Shown: positions 7,671 to 16,927, counted from the stretch's first letter. The stretch is 64,000 nt of DNA from Brachybacterium equifaecis (GCF_023509525.1 NZ_JAKNCJ010000009.1:23976-87975), one strand, 5' to 3'. The notes: generated from the sequence alone by a model not told the origin. Program-made: numbers and translations.

Positions 7671-8911
7671 GCGCTCGCCGCCGTGCCGTCGGAGCTGCCG
7701 CCGACCTCGTCGACCTCCGCGACCGCGCCGTCGGGCCCGATCACGGTGACCTGCCCCTCGGCGCCCACCTCGCGGATCCCGTCGGCCCTCCCGGAGGTGC
7801 CCCCGGTGCCGAGCTCCGCGCCGTCAGCGCCGGGCTCCGCCGGGCCGACGACCTGCGCGCCGACGTCCACGATGCAGCCCTTCAGGTGCACCCCGGCGCC
7901 CACGCGCGCCCCGTCCAGGAGCACGCAGTCGGTGACCTCGGCGCCCGGATCGACGCGGGCGCCGGGGCTGAGCACGCTGCGGCGCACGGTCCCGGCGACG
8001 CTGGAGCCCGCCGCGAGCAGCGACTCGGAGACCACCGCCCCCTCCTCGACCTTCGCCGGGAGCAGCTGCGGCTGGGCGGAGCGGATCGGCCAGTCGGCGT
8101 CATCGAGCGCCGGGCCCATGCCGTCGAGGATGTGCATGTGCGCGCGCCAGTACGACTCGATCGTGCCGATGTCGCGCCAGTACCCCTCGAGGCGGTGCTC
8201 GACCGTGCGGCGGTTCTCGACGAACCAGGGCACGAGGTCGTCGCCGTAGTCCTCCAGGCCGCTCTCCTTCGCGCCGGGACCTGCGCCGAGCTCCTCGAGC
8301 GCCTCCACGAGCGCGTCGGCGCCGAAGCAGAACACCTCGGTGGCGACGAGATCCGTCGGCGGCTCCTCCGGCTTGTACCAGAACGCGCTCACCCGCCCGC
8401 GCGGTGTCGCCTTCACGACGCCGTGGCGGGAGGCGTCATCATCGTGCGACGTGGTGACGATCGTCAGGTCGGCCTTCGCATCCGTGTGCGTGGCGATGAC
8501 GTCGCGCAGGTCCAGCGTGTAGAGGTGGTCGGCGCTCAGCACGAGCACGAGGTCCGCGCCGAACGCGGCGATCTGCTCGCGGAAGCGCCACAGGCTGTCG
8601 CTGTTGCCGGTCGCGAAGCCCTCGCCCGGGCCGCCCGTGAACGGGGCCAGGATCTGCAGGCCGCCGTGGCTGCGGTCCAGATCCCAGGGCCGACCCGCCG
8701 AGAGATGCGCGTTCAGCGTGTGCGGGAGGTACTGCTCGACGATCCACACATCCGAGATCTGCGAGTTCGCGAGGTTCGACAGCGCCACGTCGATCAGCCG
8801 GTAGCTCCCGGCGACGCGCAGCGAGGGCTTCGCGCGCGCGGCGGTGAGCACGTCCATGCGCGAGCCCTCCCCGCCGGCCAGGATGATCGCGAGCGTGCGG
8901 GGGATGCGCAT
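7667..8911 (-). CDS. GlgC-family sugar-1-phosphate nucleotidyltransferase
   Basis: A 414-residue enzyme that would join a sugar-1-phosphate to NTP. The N-terminal Rossmann-like nucleotidyltransferase domain carries ILAGGEGSRM, LTAARAKPSL, the YRLIDVALSNLANS block and GEGFATGNSDSLWRF. The C-terminal part (about 290-370) is a left-handed beta-helix with hexapeptide-type repeats. A ~45-residue acidic tail follows. It departs from canonical GlgC (GGRGTRL, RAKPAVPFGG), so ADP-glucose synthesis should not be assumed. It overlaps the Pr6Pr gene by ATGA and is divergent from the AI-2E family gene across 84 bases. Confidence 0.8.
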   Translation of the reverse strand: MRIPRTLAIILAGGEGSRMDVLTAARAKPSLRVAGSYRLIDVALSNLANSQISDVWIVEQYLPHTLNAHLSAGRPWDLDRSHGGLQILAPFTGGPGEGFATGNSDSLWRFREQIAAFGADLVLVLSADHLYTLDLRDVIATHTDAKADLTIVTTSHDDDASRHGVVKATPRGRVSAFWYKPEEPPTDLVATEVFCFGADALVEALEELGAGPGAKESGLEDYGDDLVPWFVENRRTVEHRLEGYWRDIGTIESYWRAHMHILDGMGPALDDADWPIRSAQPQLLPAKVEEGAVVSESLLAAGSSVAGTVRRSVLSPGARVDPGAEVTDCVLLDGARVGAGVHLKGCIVDVGAQVVGPAEPGADGAELGTGGTSGRADGIREVGAEGQVTVIGPDGAVAEVDEVGGSSDGTAASA

Positions 8912-8983
8912 GAGGCGGCCTTTCGAGGGGAGCAGTGCGCCCAGGCTATCCGGGCGACTCCTCGCCCTCCGCTCTGCGCGCTC

Positions 8984-8989
8984 TACGAT
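8984..8989 (+). promoter_or_regulatory. -10 element, leaderless start of the AI-2E family gene
   Basis: TACGAT ends exactly six bases before the ATG and no Shine-Dalgarno sequence is present, so transcription would start at or next to the first codon. Confidence 0.55.
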
Positions 8990-8995
8990 CCATGC

Positions 8996-10315
8996 ATGAG
9001 CACCTCGGCGGCGGAGCCCGCCCCCCTCACCCCGGAACGCCTCGCGGGCGCGCCCACGACCCCTGCGACCGTCGGCCCGACGGGCATCGACGCGCCCCCG
9101 GCGCCGCGCGCGCGGATGCTGCCGCGCGGCATCGTGATCCTGCTGGCGCTCGCCGCGATGTGGATCGTGATCGCCGGGATGCAGCAGGTGGCGGCGCTGA
9201 TCGTGCCGGTGTTCCTCGCGCTGAACCTCATGATCGCCGTGCGGCCGCTCGGCGCCTGGCTCGAGCGGCGCGGCATGCCGCGGATCGTCGGCTCGATCGC
9301 GGGCATGCTCACCGTGCTGATCGCGCTGCTCGCGTTCTTCGGGGCGATCGCCTGGACGATGGTGCAGCTCGTCTCCGTCCTGCCCCAGTACAGCGACCGA
9401 TTCACCTCCCTGCTGCGCCAGGGGCTGGACCAGCTGTCCCGGTGGGGAGTCAGCGAGAGCCAGATCAACGACTGGGTCTCCGCGTTCAACGTCTCCAGCC
9501 TGCTGGGGGTGCTCAACCAGGCGCTCAGCTCGATCGGAGCGATCGGCGGCCTGCTCGCCGCGGCCGTCGCCACGATCGTCTTCTTCGGCCTCGACGCCGC
9601 AGGGCTGCCCGAGCGCATGCGCGCCGTGGAGCGCGTGCACCCTCGCGGCTACCACGCCCTCGTGGACTTCTCCCGTTCCGTGCGGACGTACTGGCTGGTC
9701 ACGACCGCTTTCGGCCTCATCGTCGCCATCATCGACGGCCTCGCCCTCTGGGCGCTCGGAGTGCCGCTGCCCGGGGTGTGGGCCGTGCTCCTGTTCGTCT
9801 GCAACTACATCCCGAACATCGGGTTCATCTTCGCGATGATCCCTCCCACCCTCATGGCGCTCCTCGAGAAGGGGCCGTGGACCGCGGTGATCGTGGTCGC
9901 GCTGTGCGTGGGCGTCGCGATGCTGCTGCAGGGCCTCGTGCAGCCCCGCGTCACCGGGCGGGCGGTCGGCCTCTCCGCGAGCGTCTCGTTCCTGTCGGTG
10001 CTGTTCTGGTCGTGGGTGCTCGGCGCGGCGGGCGCGCTGCTGTCCGTGCCGATGACGCTGCTGGTCAAGGAGCTGTTCGTGGACTCCGACCCCGACGCCC
10101 GCTGGCTGAACGCCTTCCTCGCCGACACCGCCGAGGCGGCCGTCGAGTCCCCGACGCAGCGCGTGGCCGACGAGGTCGGCTCCGCGGCGGGGACGGTGCG
10201 AGCGGTGGAGGCGGCTGGCGGGGCTGGCGCGGGCGCGGGCGATGGGGCTGGTGCGGGCGAGCCTGGTGGGGCTGGTGGTGCGGGCGGGGCGGCCGGGGGG
10301 TCTCCCGCGGTCTGA
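8996..10315 (+). CDS. AI-2E family transporter
   Basis: A 439-residue membrane protein of the AI-2 exporter superfamily (TqsA/YdiK/PerM type). A 40-residue Pro/Ala-rich tail precedes two tight N-terminal spans (IVILLALAAMWIVIAGM and ALIVPVFLALNLMIAV). A third span (about 101-125), a soluble helical region, and a C-terminal bundle of four or five spans with CNYIPNIGF and a PMTLLVKELF ending follow. The last ~70 residues are an Ala/Gly-rich low-complexity tail. Substrates vary within the family (autoinducer-2, ions, peptides), so the name is only a family label. A repeat of family 2 begins within three bases of the stop. Confidence 0.85.
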   Translation: MSTSAAEPAPLTPERLAGAPTTPATVGPTGIDAPPAPRARMLPRGIVILLALAAMWIVIAGMQQVAALIVPVFLALNLMIAVRPLGAWLERRGMPRIVGSIAGMLTVLIALLAFFGAIAWTMVQLVSVLPQYSDRFTSLLRQGLDQLSRWGVSESQINDWVSAFNVSSLLGVLNQALSSIGAIGGLLAAAVATIVFFGLDAAGLPERMRAVERVHPRGYHALVDFSRSVRTYWLVTTAFGLIVAIIDGLALWALGVPLPGVWAVLLFVCNYIPNIGFIFAMIPPTLMALLEKGPWTAVIVVALCVGVAMLLQGLVQPRVTGRAVGLSASVSFLSVLFWSWVLGAAGALLSVPMTLLVKELFVDSDPDARWLNAFLADTAEAAVESPTQRVADEVGSAAGTVRAVEAAGGAGAGAGDGAGAGEPGGAGGAGGAAGGSPAV

Positions 10316-10316
10316 T

Positions 10317-10392
10317 CCGCAAAGTCCTCGGTCACAGAGCCGCTCGCGTGCCCTGGTGCACGTGAGCGGCCCTCACACCGATCTTTGTGCGG
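10317..10392. repeat. Palindromic repeat family 2, copy A
   Basis: A 76-base imperfect palindrome bounded by CCGCAAAG and CTTTGTGCGG, with inner arms built round GAGCCGCTCGCGTG and its near complement. It lies between convergent genes, touching the end of the AI-2E gene. Confidence 0.75.
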
Positions 10393-10486
10393 ACGACCGC
10401 CGAGCGCGGCCGGCCCGCACCGTCGGCCGCACCGCCGGCCGGCGCCAGAGGTCACCGACGCGCGCGTGCGGTCCGCGCGCGTGCGG

Positions 10487-10951
10487 TCAGAGGTTCTCGC
10501 TGACCTCGGCATCGGTGGCGCTGGTCTCGCCGACGAGCGCGAGCTGCCAGGTCACGCCGAAGCGGTCCTGCACCCAGGCGAACATCCCGAAGCCGTAGTC
10601 GCCCAGCGGCATCAGCTCCTGCCCGCCCTCGCCGAGCGCAGCCAGGACGGCCTTCTGCTCGTCCTCGCCGTCGCACTCGAGCCACAGCGAGACGCCGGGG
10701 GTCAGATCCCACTCGTGCTGGATGAGCGTGTCCGAGGCGCGCATGCGCTGCCCGGCGACCTCGAACTCCGCGAGCATGAGCGCGCCCTCGGCGTGGGCGG
10801 GATCGAGGCCCTCGGGCAGGGCCTCGGGGTCCCAGAAGGTCTGCGAGAGGACGCGGTCGCCCTCGAACAGGCTCGTGTACAGGGCGATCGCCTCGGCGGC
10901 GCGCTGGCCGCGGGACGGCTGGAAGGTGAGGAACGGGATCGTGCGGCGCAT
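10487..10951 (-). CDS. VOC superfamily protein (PhnB-like)
   Basis: A 154-residue protein with the PhnB/3-demethylubiquinone-methyltransferase-like VOC fold. It begins TIPFLTFQ, has AAEAIALYTSLFEG (the first beta-alpha unit), VSLWLECDGEDE, and ends with FGVTWQLAL, the common closing strand. These proteins usually form dimers and often lack a known reaction. The start is the ATG giving MRRTIPF, which has AGGAG seven bases upstream; the longer in-frame extension is Pro-rich and unlikely to be coding. Confidence 0.75.
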   Translation of the reverse strand: MRRTIPFLTFQPSRGQRAAEAIALYTSLFEGDRVLSQTFWDPEALPEGLDPAHAEGALMLAEFEVAGQRMRASDTLIQHEWDLTPGVSLWLECDGEDEQKAVLAALGEGGQELMPLGDYGFGMFAWVQDRFGVTWQLALVGETSATDAEVSENL

Positions 10952-11080
10952 GGGGTGCTCCTGGAGGTCGGGGGTGGGGTGCGCGGGTGTGCTGCGGGGT
11001 GTGCGGGCGGGGGTGCAGGCCGGTTCTGGAGTGGAGGCCTGCAGGTGGAGGCCTGCGAGGGCTGACACAGGGGGCGGGTT

Positions 11081-11156
11081 CCGCAAAGTCCTCGGTCCCA
11101 GAGCCGGTCGCGTGGACTATGCCATGTCAGCGGCTCTCACACCGAGCTTTCTGCGG
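11081..11156. repeat. Palindromic repeat family 2, copy B (degenerate)
   Basis: Same ends (CCGCAAAG to CTTTCTGCGG) as other copies, but the centre reads GCGTGGACTATGCCATGTCA and pairs poorly. It lies between divergent VOC and SRPBCC genes. The rest of this 425-base gap holds no gene that I can support. Confidence 0.65.
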
Positions 11157-11376
11157 GGCCCGCGCCGACAGGCGGGAACGACAGGCCGAGACGACATGTC
11201 CGACGGGCGGCACCCCGGGCAGTGGCACCAGCCTGGCACACGGCGCATGATGGGGGCACCTGATCCGCGCGCTGCCCCGACACCGGGTTCGAGCGCCCGA
11301 TCCGAGACCTGACCTGCGGCCCGGGCTGAGGCCGACCCCGAGGCCCGTGCTGAGGCCCGACCCTGAGGAGCGCACC

Positions 11377-11889
11377 ATGACCGCAGACCGATCCATCACC
11401 GGCGCCCTCGACGGCGCCGACCTCGTGCTCACCCGCGAGCTCCCCGCCTCCCGGTCCGACGTCTGGTCCCGCCTCGCCGAGTCCGACGGCCTCGCCACCT
11501 GGTTCGGCACCTTCACCGGCGATCCCGCGAGCGGAACGGTGCAGGTCACGGGCACTGCGGAGCCCGGGGAGGCGGAGGCGGCCGAGTACACGATCCACGA
11601 GTGCACCCCGGAGGAGGCGCTCGAGGTCAGCTCGGCCTTCGGCGAGGGGGCATGGCGCCTGCGCGTGGAGCTCGAGGATGCGCCGGGCTCCGACGGCGGG
11701 GACAGCACCCGCCTCGTGTTCCGGCACATCGACGTGCCCGCCGCGATGCTGGGCGATGTCGGAGCCGGGTGGGAGTGGTACCTGGACCGGCTCACCGCGG
11801 CCGTCACCGGTGCGCAGCTGCCGGGGCTCGAGGTGTGGGAATCGGACTACATGCCGTTCGCTGCTAGGTACGCCGCGCTGCAGGGCTGA
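11377..11889 (+). CDS. SRPBCC (AHSA1-like) domain protein
   Basis: A 170-residue single-domain protein of the START/SRPBCC superfamily, which forms a deep hydrophobic pocket. Features are the early VLTRELPASRSDVWSRLAES helix-grip opening, WFGTF, a central beta-sheet, and the long C-terminal helix with GAGWEWYLDRLTAAVTG. GAGGAG lies just before the ATG. The ligand is unknown; related proteins are often part of stress or antibiotic-biosynthesis loci, but the neighbours here give no clue. Confidence 0.75.
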   Translation: MTADRSITGALDGADLVLTRELPASRSDVWSRLAESDGLATWFGTFTGDPASGTVQVTGTAEPGEAEAAEYTIHECTPEEALEVSSAFGEGAWRLRVELEDAPGSDGGDSTRLVFRHIDVPAAMLGDVGAGWEWYLDRLTAAVTGAQLPGLEVWESDYMPFAARYAALQG

Positions 11890-11927
11890 TCGGGCTGGTC
11901 GGCCAGCTCGGGCTGCTCGAACTTCGT

Positions 11928-12003
11928 CAGCAGAAACCTCGCTGTGAGGGCCGCTCACGTGCACCAGTGCACGTGAGCGGCCCTGGGACCGCGGACTTTG
12001 CGG
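11928..12003. repeat. Palindromic repeat family 2, copy C
   Basis: Near-perfect central stem: GGGCCGCTCACGTGCAC, CA, GTGCACGTGAGCGGCCC. Bounded by CAGCAGAAAC and CTTTGCGG. It follows the SRPBCC stop and is the first of two copies in the same convergent intergenic gap. Confidence 0.8.
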
Positions 12004-12110
12004 TTCCTGCTGCGGAGAGGCCACGAGCCGGCCCCGCCGGGGTCAAGCCCCTGCGAATCGAGACCTGGCCGGGCAGCACACCCTCGCCCGCCGAGGCACA
12101 CGCATCACCC

Positions 12111-12186
12111 CAGCAGAAACCGCGGTGTGAGAGCCGCTCACGTGCATCAGTGCACGTGGGTGGCCCTGTGACCGAGGACTTTGCGG
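12111..12186. repeat. Palindromic repeat family 2, copy D
   Basis: Second copy in the same orientation, 108 bases after copy C, with ends CAGCAGAAAC and ACTTTGCGG and the tip GTGCATCAGTGCAC. The remaining ~190 bases before the aldo/keto reductase stop contain no recognisable feature. Confidence 0.8.
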
Positions 12187-12378
12187 TACCGCCAGCGAGT
12201 GGCCGCAGCTGATGCCGTATCGGGCGGGATTCTGTCGGTCGATCGGACATGGCCAGGGCTGCCCGCATCCCATCGCGTGCCGGCCCGGCCGCGTCTGCCG
12301 GGGGCCCGCCCTCCTGCAGTGCCCCCGCCCCGCCCCGCCGCACCCCGCTGCCGGCCCCGCGCTCCCGCGGCCCCCGCC

Positions 12379-13317
12379 TCAGGGGACGATGTGCCCCGCG
12401 GTCCGGAACAGCTCGTACCACTCGGCCCGCGTCAGCGGCAGCTCCGAGCCCGCGGCGGCGTCGCGCACACGCTGCGGGGTGGTCGTCCCGAGCACGACCT
12501 GCATCTGCGCAGGGTGACGGGTGATCCAGGCGGTCGCGATGGCCTCCGGCGCCACCTCGTACTTCGCCGCCAGACGGTCGATCACGGCGTTCAGCTCGCC
12601 GTACTTCTCGTTGCCGAGGAACACCCCGTCGAAGAAGCCGCCCTGGAACGGCGACCACGCCTGGATCGTGATGTCGTTGAGGCGGCAGTAGTCGACGATG
12701 CCGCCGCCGTCGATCGTCATGGACTGGTCCTGCTCGGACATGTTCGAGGAGATGCCCTGGGCGATGATCGGGGAGTGCGTGATCGACAGCTGCAGCTGGT
12801 TCGCGACGAGCTTCTGCTCCACCGACTTCTGCAGCAGCGCGATCTGACGCGGGGTGTGGTTGGAGACGCCGAAGGCGCGCACCTTCCCGCTCGCGTGCAG
12901 TTCGTCGAAGGCGCGAGCGACCTCGTCGGGCTCCACGAGGGCGTCGGGGCGGTGCAGCAGGAGGATGTCGAGGTAGTCGGTGTCCAGCGCCTTCAGCGAG
13001 CCCTCCACCTGCGCGGTGATGTGCTCGTAGGAGTAGTCGAAGTACGTGCCGGACTCCGAGGGCACGATGCCGCACTTGGTCTGGATCGTGACCTGCTCGC
13101 GCTCCGACGGCGTGAGCTGCATGGCCTCCGCGAACCGGCGCTCGCACAGGTGGTCCCCGCCGTAGATATCGGCGTGGTCGACGAAGTCGATGCCCGCATC
13201 GCGCGCGGTGCGCACGAGCTCGCGGATCTCGTCGTCGGACTTCTGATCGATCCGCATCAGCCCGAGCACGACGTTCGGGACGGCGATGTCGGTGCCGGGG
13301 AGGGTGAACTGGCGCAT
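12379..13317 (-). CDS. Aldo/keto reductase
   Basis: NADPH-dependent oxidoreductase of 312 residues, a TIM barrel of the AKR superfamily. The tetrad is visible: D47 and Y52 in FVDHADIYGG, K81 in IQTKCGI, and H122 in LLLHRPD. AFGVSNH and the late GTTTPQRVRDAA cofactor-binding stretch are also typical. The layout resembles the YdhF group. The start chosen (MRQFTLPGTD) has AGGAG upstream and matches the usual N-terminus. The substrate cannot be predicted. Confidence 0.85.
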   Translation of the reverse strand: MRQFTLPGTDIAVPNVVLGLMRIDQKSDDEIRELVRTARDAGIDFVDHADIYGGDHLCERRFAEAMQLTPSEREQVTIQTKCGIVPSESGTYFDYSYEHITAQVEGSLKALDTDYLDILLLHRPDALVEPDEVARAFDELHASGKVRAFGVSNHTPRQIALLQKSVEQKLVANQLQLSITHSPIIAQGISSNMSEQDQSMTIDGGGIVDYCRLNDITIQAWSPFQGGFFDGVFLGNEKYGELNAVIDRLAAKYEVAPEAIATAWITRHPAQMQVVLGTTTPQRVRDAAAGSELPLTRAEWYELFRTAGHIVP

Positions 13318-13532
13318 GAGGGGGCTCCTGGGGGTGGCGGGGAGGGCTGGAGCCAGCGTAGTGGTGCCCTGGGCGGGTGCCCGCTGCCGAGATCCAGCCG
13401 CCCGGGTGCGCTGCACCCCAGCCGCTCCGTCCGACGCCCTGCCGACTGACAGCCCCCTCTCCTACGATCGGCTCCATCAGCGCCCGGCCCCGCAACCCCG
13501 GCCGGTGCGCTCGCCGAGCGAAGGAGCAGAGC

Positions 13533-15050
13533 ATGTCGGACCCCCGTCCCGCCGAAGGCGCCCCTGCGGCTGAGGATCGCCGCCCTCCTGCGATCACTCG
13601 CGCCGAGAAGGTCGCTGCCGCCGCCCCGCCCACCACCGACCGCGCAGTCATCGAGCAGCGCGTCGCCCGCGCCCGCCGCGCCGCTGACGCTGGGGTTCCC
13701 CGCCCGGTCGAGTGGCGCGAGGCCCAGCTGAAGGCGCTGCGCGCGATGGTGCTGGAGAACCGGGAGCGCTTCGAGCAGGCGCTGTGGACGGATCTGCGCA
13801 AGAACGCCACCGAAGCCCAGGTCACCGAGCTCTCGCAGGTGGTCGCGGAGGTCGACCACGCGCTGAAGAACCTGCGCTCCTGGATGAAGCCTCAGCGAGC
13901 GAGCCTGCCGCTGGTCCTGCAGCCGGCGTCGGCCCGTCTCGAGGCGGAGCCGCTCGGCACGGTGCTGGTGATCGCGCCCTGGAACTATCCGGTGCAGCTG
14001 CTCCTGGTCCCTGTTCTCGGCGCGATCGCCGCTGGCAACGCCGTCGTGCTGAAGCCCAGCGAGATCACCCCCCACGTCTCCGCCCTGCTCGCCGAGCTCG
14101 TCCCCCAGCACCTCGATCCTGACGCCGTCCAGATCGTCGAGGGCGGGGTCGAGGAGACGACCGCCCTGCTGGAGCACCGGTTCGACCACATCGTCTTCAC
14201 CGGCAACGGGACCGTGGGAAGGGTCGTGATGCGCGCGGCTGCGGAGCATCTGACCCCTGTCACATTGGAGCTCGGCGGCAAGTCCCCGCTGTGGTTCGAC
14301 GACGACGCCCATCTCGAGGAGGCCGCGCGCCGCTTCGCCTGGGCGAAGTATCTGAACGCTGGCCAGACCTGCATCGCGCCCGACTACGTGCTCACCACCC
14401 CCGAGCGCGTCGGCCCGCTCGCCGCCGCGATCGAGCGGGCGATCGAGGCCCTCTACGGCGACGCCGGCACGAGCCCCGACTTCGGGCGCATCGTCAGCCC
14501 GAAGCAGTTCGATCGCACCGCCGCCTACATCGCGCAGGGCGAGGTGCTCGTCGGCGGGCAGACCCAGCGCGAGGACCTCTTCATCGCGCCGACGGTCCTG
14601 CGCATGGAGCAGCCCGCCGACCCTGCCGCGGAGCGCACCGAGGCCACGACCCCCGCGGTGCTGCGCGAGGAGATCTTCGCGCCGATCCTGCCGATCGTTC
14701 CCGTGGCCGACGTGGACGCCGCGATCGCCTACATCCGGGCCGACGAGAAGCCGCTGGCCCTCTACGTGTTCACCGCGGACGACGCGGTGCGCGAGGCGCT
14801 CATCGCGCGGACGTCCTCGGGCGCGGTGGTCGACGGCGCCGCGATCCTGCAGGCCGCGGCGCCCACCGTCCCCTTCGGCGGGGTGGGGGAGAGCGGCATG
14901 GGCAGCTACCACGGGCAGACGTCGTTCGAGCGGTTCAGCCACCGCAAGCCCGTGGTCACCAAGCCCTACGCGCCCGAGACGCTGCGCATGATCATGCCGC
15001 CCTTCTCCGCCGCCAAGCGCGCGATCGTGCGGAGGGTGTTCGGGGTCTAG
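13533..15050 (+). CDS. Aldehyde dehydrogenase (class 3-like)
   Basis: NAD(P)-dependent oxidation of aldehydes to acids; 505 residues. The catalytic Cys is C280 (GQTCIAPDY) and the general base is E246 (LELGGKSP). APWNYPVQL and the following KPSE motif bind the cofactor. The short spacing and the C-terminal segment with PPFSAAKRAIVRR place it near the class 3/AlkH group acting on fatty or aromatic aldehydes. A ~50-residue disordered N-terminus precedes the domain. GAAGGAG lies before the ATG. Family 1 repeat copy 4 lies beyond the stop. Confidence 0.85.
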   Translation: MSDPRPAEGAPAAEDRRPPAITRAEKVAAAAPPTTDRAVIEQRVARARRAADAGVPRPVEWREAQLKALRAMVLENRERFEQALWTDLRKNATEAQVTELSQVVAEVDHALKNLRSWMKPQRASLPLVLQPASARLEAEPLGTVLVIAPWNYPVQLLLVPVLGAIAAGNAVVLKPSEITPHVSALLAELVPQHLDPDAVQIVEGGVEETTALLEHRFDHIVFTGNGTVGRVVMRAAAEHLTPVTLELGGKSPLWFDDDAHLEEAARRFAWAKYLNAGQTCIAPDYVLTTPERVGPLAAAIERAIEALYGDAGTSPDFGRIVSPKQFDRTAAYIAQGEVLVGGQTQREDLFIAPTVLRMEQPADPAAERTEATTPAVLREEIFAPILPIVPVADVDAAIAYIRADEKPLALYVFTADDAVREALIARTSSGAVVDGAAILQAAAPTVPFGGVGESGMGSYHGQTSFERFSHRKPVVTKPYAPETLRMIMPPFSAAKRAIVRRVFGV

Positions 15051-15193
15051 CGCGCCTCGGGGGCCGGAGGCGGGCCGGAGGCGGGGTGGGGCGCGCCTCC
15101 GGGGCCGGAGGCGGGGCGGGGGCGGGGCGGTCCGAGGGACCGGGTCGCCGGGCCTGGGCCGACGGGACCGGGACCGGCCTGACTGCCGACTTT

Positions 15194-15243
15194 GGCCCGC
15201 CCTCGTACCCTTCGCGCGCCGGAAAGGTACCTGAGCGCACCGG
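15194..15243. repeat. Palindromic repeat family 1, copy 4 (degenerate)
   Basis: GGCCCGCCCTCGTACCCTTCGC facing GGAAAGGTACCTGAGCGCAC, the most worn of the four copies. Located between the convergent aldehyde dehydrogenase and MFS genes, after a G-rich stretch of repeated GGCCGGAGGCGGG words. Confidence 0.6.
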
Positions 15244-15340
15244 AATGCCGGCGTGGGCGAGAGCGCCCCGCTCGACCGCCGCCCGGCCCCGCCCAATCTT
15301 GCGCCGCCCGGCTCCGCCGGCCCCGCCTTGGCCCTGCTCG

Positions 15341-16825
15341 TCAGCCCGCGACCGTCTGCGCCGGGGGCTTCCGACCGATCCCCAGCGACAGCACCCCCGC
15401 CGCGGCCACTGCGATCGCGGCGACCAGGAACGCGGTGCCGGCCCCGTCGGCCAGCGCCACCGCTTCGGCTGCGCCGCCGGACCGCGAGCCCTCCGAGACG
15501 GCGCTGAAGATCGCGATCAGCGCCGCGGTGCCGGCGGCTCCCGCGAGCTGCTGGGCGGTGTTGAGGATCGCCGAGCCGTGCCCGTACAGCGGGGCGGGCA
15601 GGGAGCCCAGCGCCGCGGTCATCAGGGGGGAGAGGCACGCGGCGAGGCCGATGGAGAACACCACATGGATCAGCGCGATCTGCCACACCGAGGTGGTCTC
15701 GTCGACCGTGGACAGCCAGGCGAGGGCCCCGAAGGCGAACACCATGCCGGGGATGACCACGGGGCGGGGGCCGACGCGGTCGAACAGGCGCCCGGCCACG
15801 GGGGAGAGCACCGTCTCCACGAGCCCTCCGGGCATCAGCACGAGCCCGGTGGCCAGCGCGCTGGCCAGCAGCGATCCCTGCAGGTACAGGGGAAGAGTGT
15901 TCATGACGCCGAGCAGGGCGGCGAACAGCACGAGCAGCGCGATGAGCGGGACGGTGAAGCCGGGCACGGCGAGCGGGCGCAGGTCCAGCAGCGCGCTCTC
16001 GGTGCGGGCGAGCCTGAGCTGGCGCCCGACGAACAGGGCGAGCCCCAGTGCACCGGCGACGCTGACGCCGATCGCGACCAGGGCCGCGGAGCCGCCGGCG
16101 AGGATGATGCCGATCGAGCTGAGCCCGTAGACCAGCCCGCCGAACGCCACGACCGACAGCAGCACCGAGAGCACGTCCAGCGGAACGTGCACGGGCGTGC
16201 TGACGTTGCGCAGGCGCATCATGCCGAGGATGCCGGCGGCGGCGACGAGCGGCACCATGATCCAGAAGATCCCGTGCCACGTGGTCACGGCGAGAACGGC
16301 GCCGGCGACCGTCGGCCCGAGGGCCGGGCCCACGGCCATCACCACCGCGATCACGCCCATCACCGATCCGCGGCGCTCGGCGGGCACCAGCGTCATGGTG
16401 ACCGTCAGCATGAGGGGAAGGAGCATCGCGGTGCCGAGGCCCTGCCCGATGCGCCCGAGCAGCAACACGGCGAAGGTCGGCGCGAGCGCGGCCAGCACGG
16501 TCCCCACCAGGAACGATCCCACCGCGGCGGCGAAGACCGCCCTCGTGGTGAAGCGCTCCAGCATCCAGCCGGTGGTCGGCATGACCACGGCCATGGTGAG
16601 CAGGAAGCCGGTCAGCAGCCACTGCGCGGTCGCCGCGGAGACGGCGTAGTCCGCCATCACAGCGGGCAGCGCGACCGCGACAGTGGTCTCGTTGAGCATC
16701 ATGACGAACGCGGAGCCCATCAGGATCGCGAGGACGGAGCGCACCTGAGCGCTCAGTGCAGGAGCCGGCGCGGCCGTGCCCGCGGGATCGATGGAAGCGG
16801 CGGGCTGGGACGGGTCGGTGACCAT
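15341..16825 (-). CDS. MFS transporter, DHA2 (EmrB/QacA) type
   Basis: A 494-residue membrane carrier expected to have 14 spans and to export drugs or metabolites by proton antiport. The first span LAILMGSAFVMMLNETTVAVALP carries the DHA2 motif, followed by QWLLTGFLLTMAVVMPTTG, the antiporter motif C-like stretch GPALGPTVAGAVL, and a second 7-span half. The N-terminal 25 residues are disordered. The ATG has only a weak ribosome-binding site. It lies 102 bases downstream of the ADP-ribosylglycohydrolase gene start, on the same strand. The substrate is not predictable. Confidence 0.85.
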   Translation of the reverse strand: MVTDPSQPAASIDPAGTAAPAPALSAQVRSVLAILMGSAFVMMLNETTVAVALPAVMADYAVSAATAQWLLTGFLLTMAVVMPTTGWMLERFTTRAVFAAAVGSFLVGTVLAALAPTFAVLLLGRIGQGLGTAMLLPLMLTVTMTLVPAERRGSVMGVIAVVMAVGPALGPTVAGAVLAVTTWHGIFWIMVPLVAAAGILGMMRLRNVSTPVHVPLDVLSVLLSVVAFGGLVYGLSSIGIILAGGSAALVAIGVSVAGALGLALFVGRQLRLARTESALLDLRPLAVPGFTVPLIALLVLFAALLGVMNTLPLYLQGSLLASALATGLVLMPGGLVETVLSPVAGRLFDRVGPRPVVIPGMVFAFGALAWLSTVDETTSVWQIALIHVVFSIGLAACLSPLMTAALGSLPAPLYGHGSAILNTAQQLAGAAGTAALIAIFSAVSEGSRSGGAAEAVALADGAGTAFLVAAIAVAAAGVLSLGIGRKPPAQTVAG

Positions 16826-16927
16826 GGAGGACTCGTTCTTCGTGCAGGGCCCCGTGACGGGGAGGAGCCGGCGCCGAGGCGCAGCCGCTTCGACGCTAGC
16901 CGAACCACCGTGCGCGGTTGTCTCCGT

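Noticed and set aside
15051..15193. G-quadruplex-forming stretch of repeated GGCCGGAGGCGGG words
   Set aside because: G-runs are frequent in non-coding DNA of this genome and these are broken by C-runs that would favour ordinary duplex or hairpin. No function could be supported.
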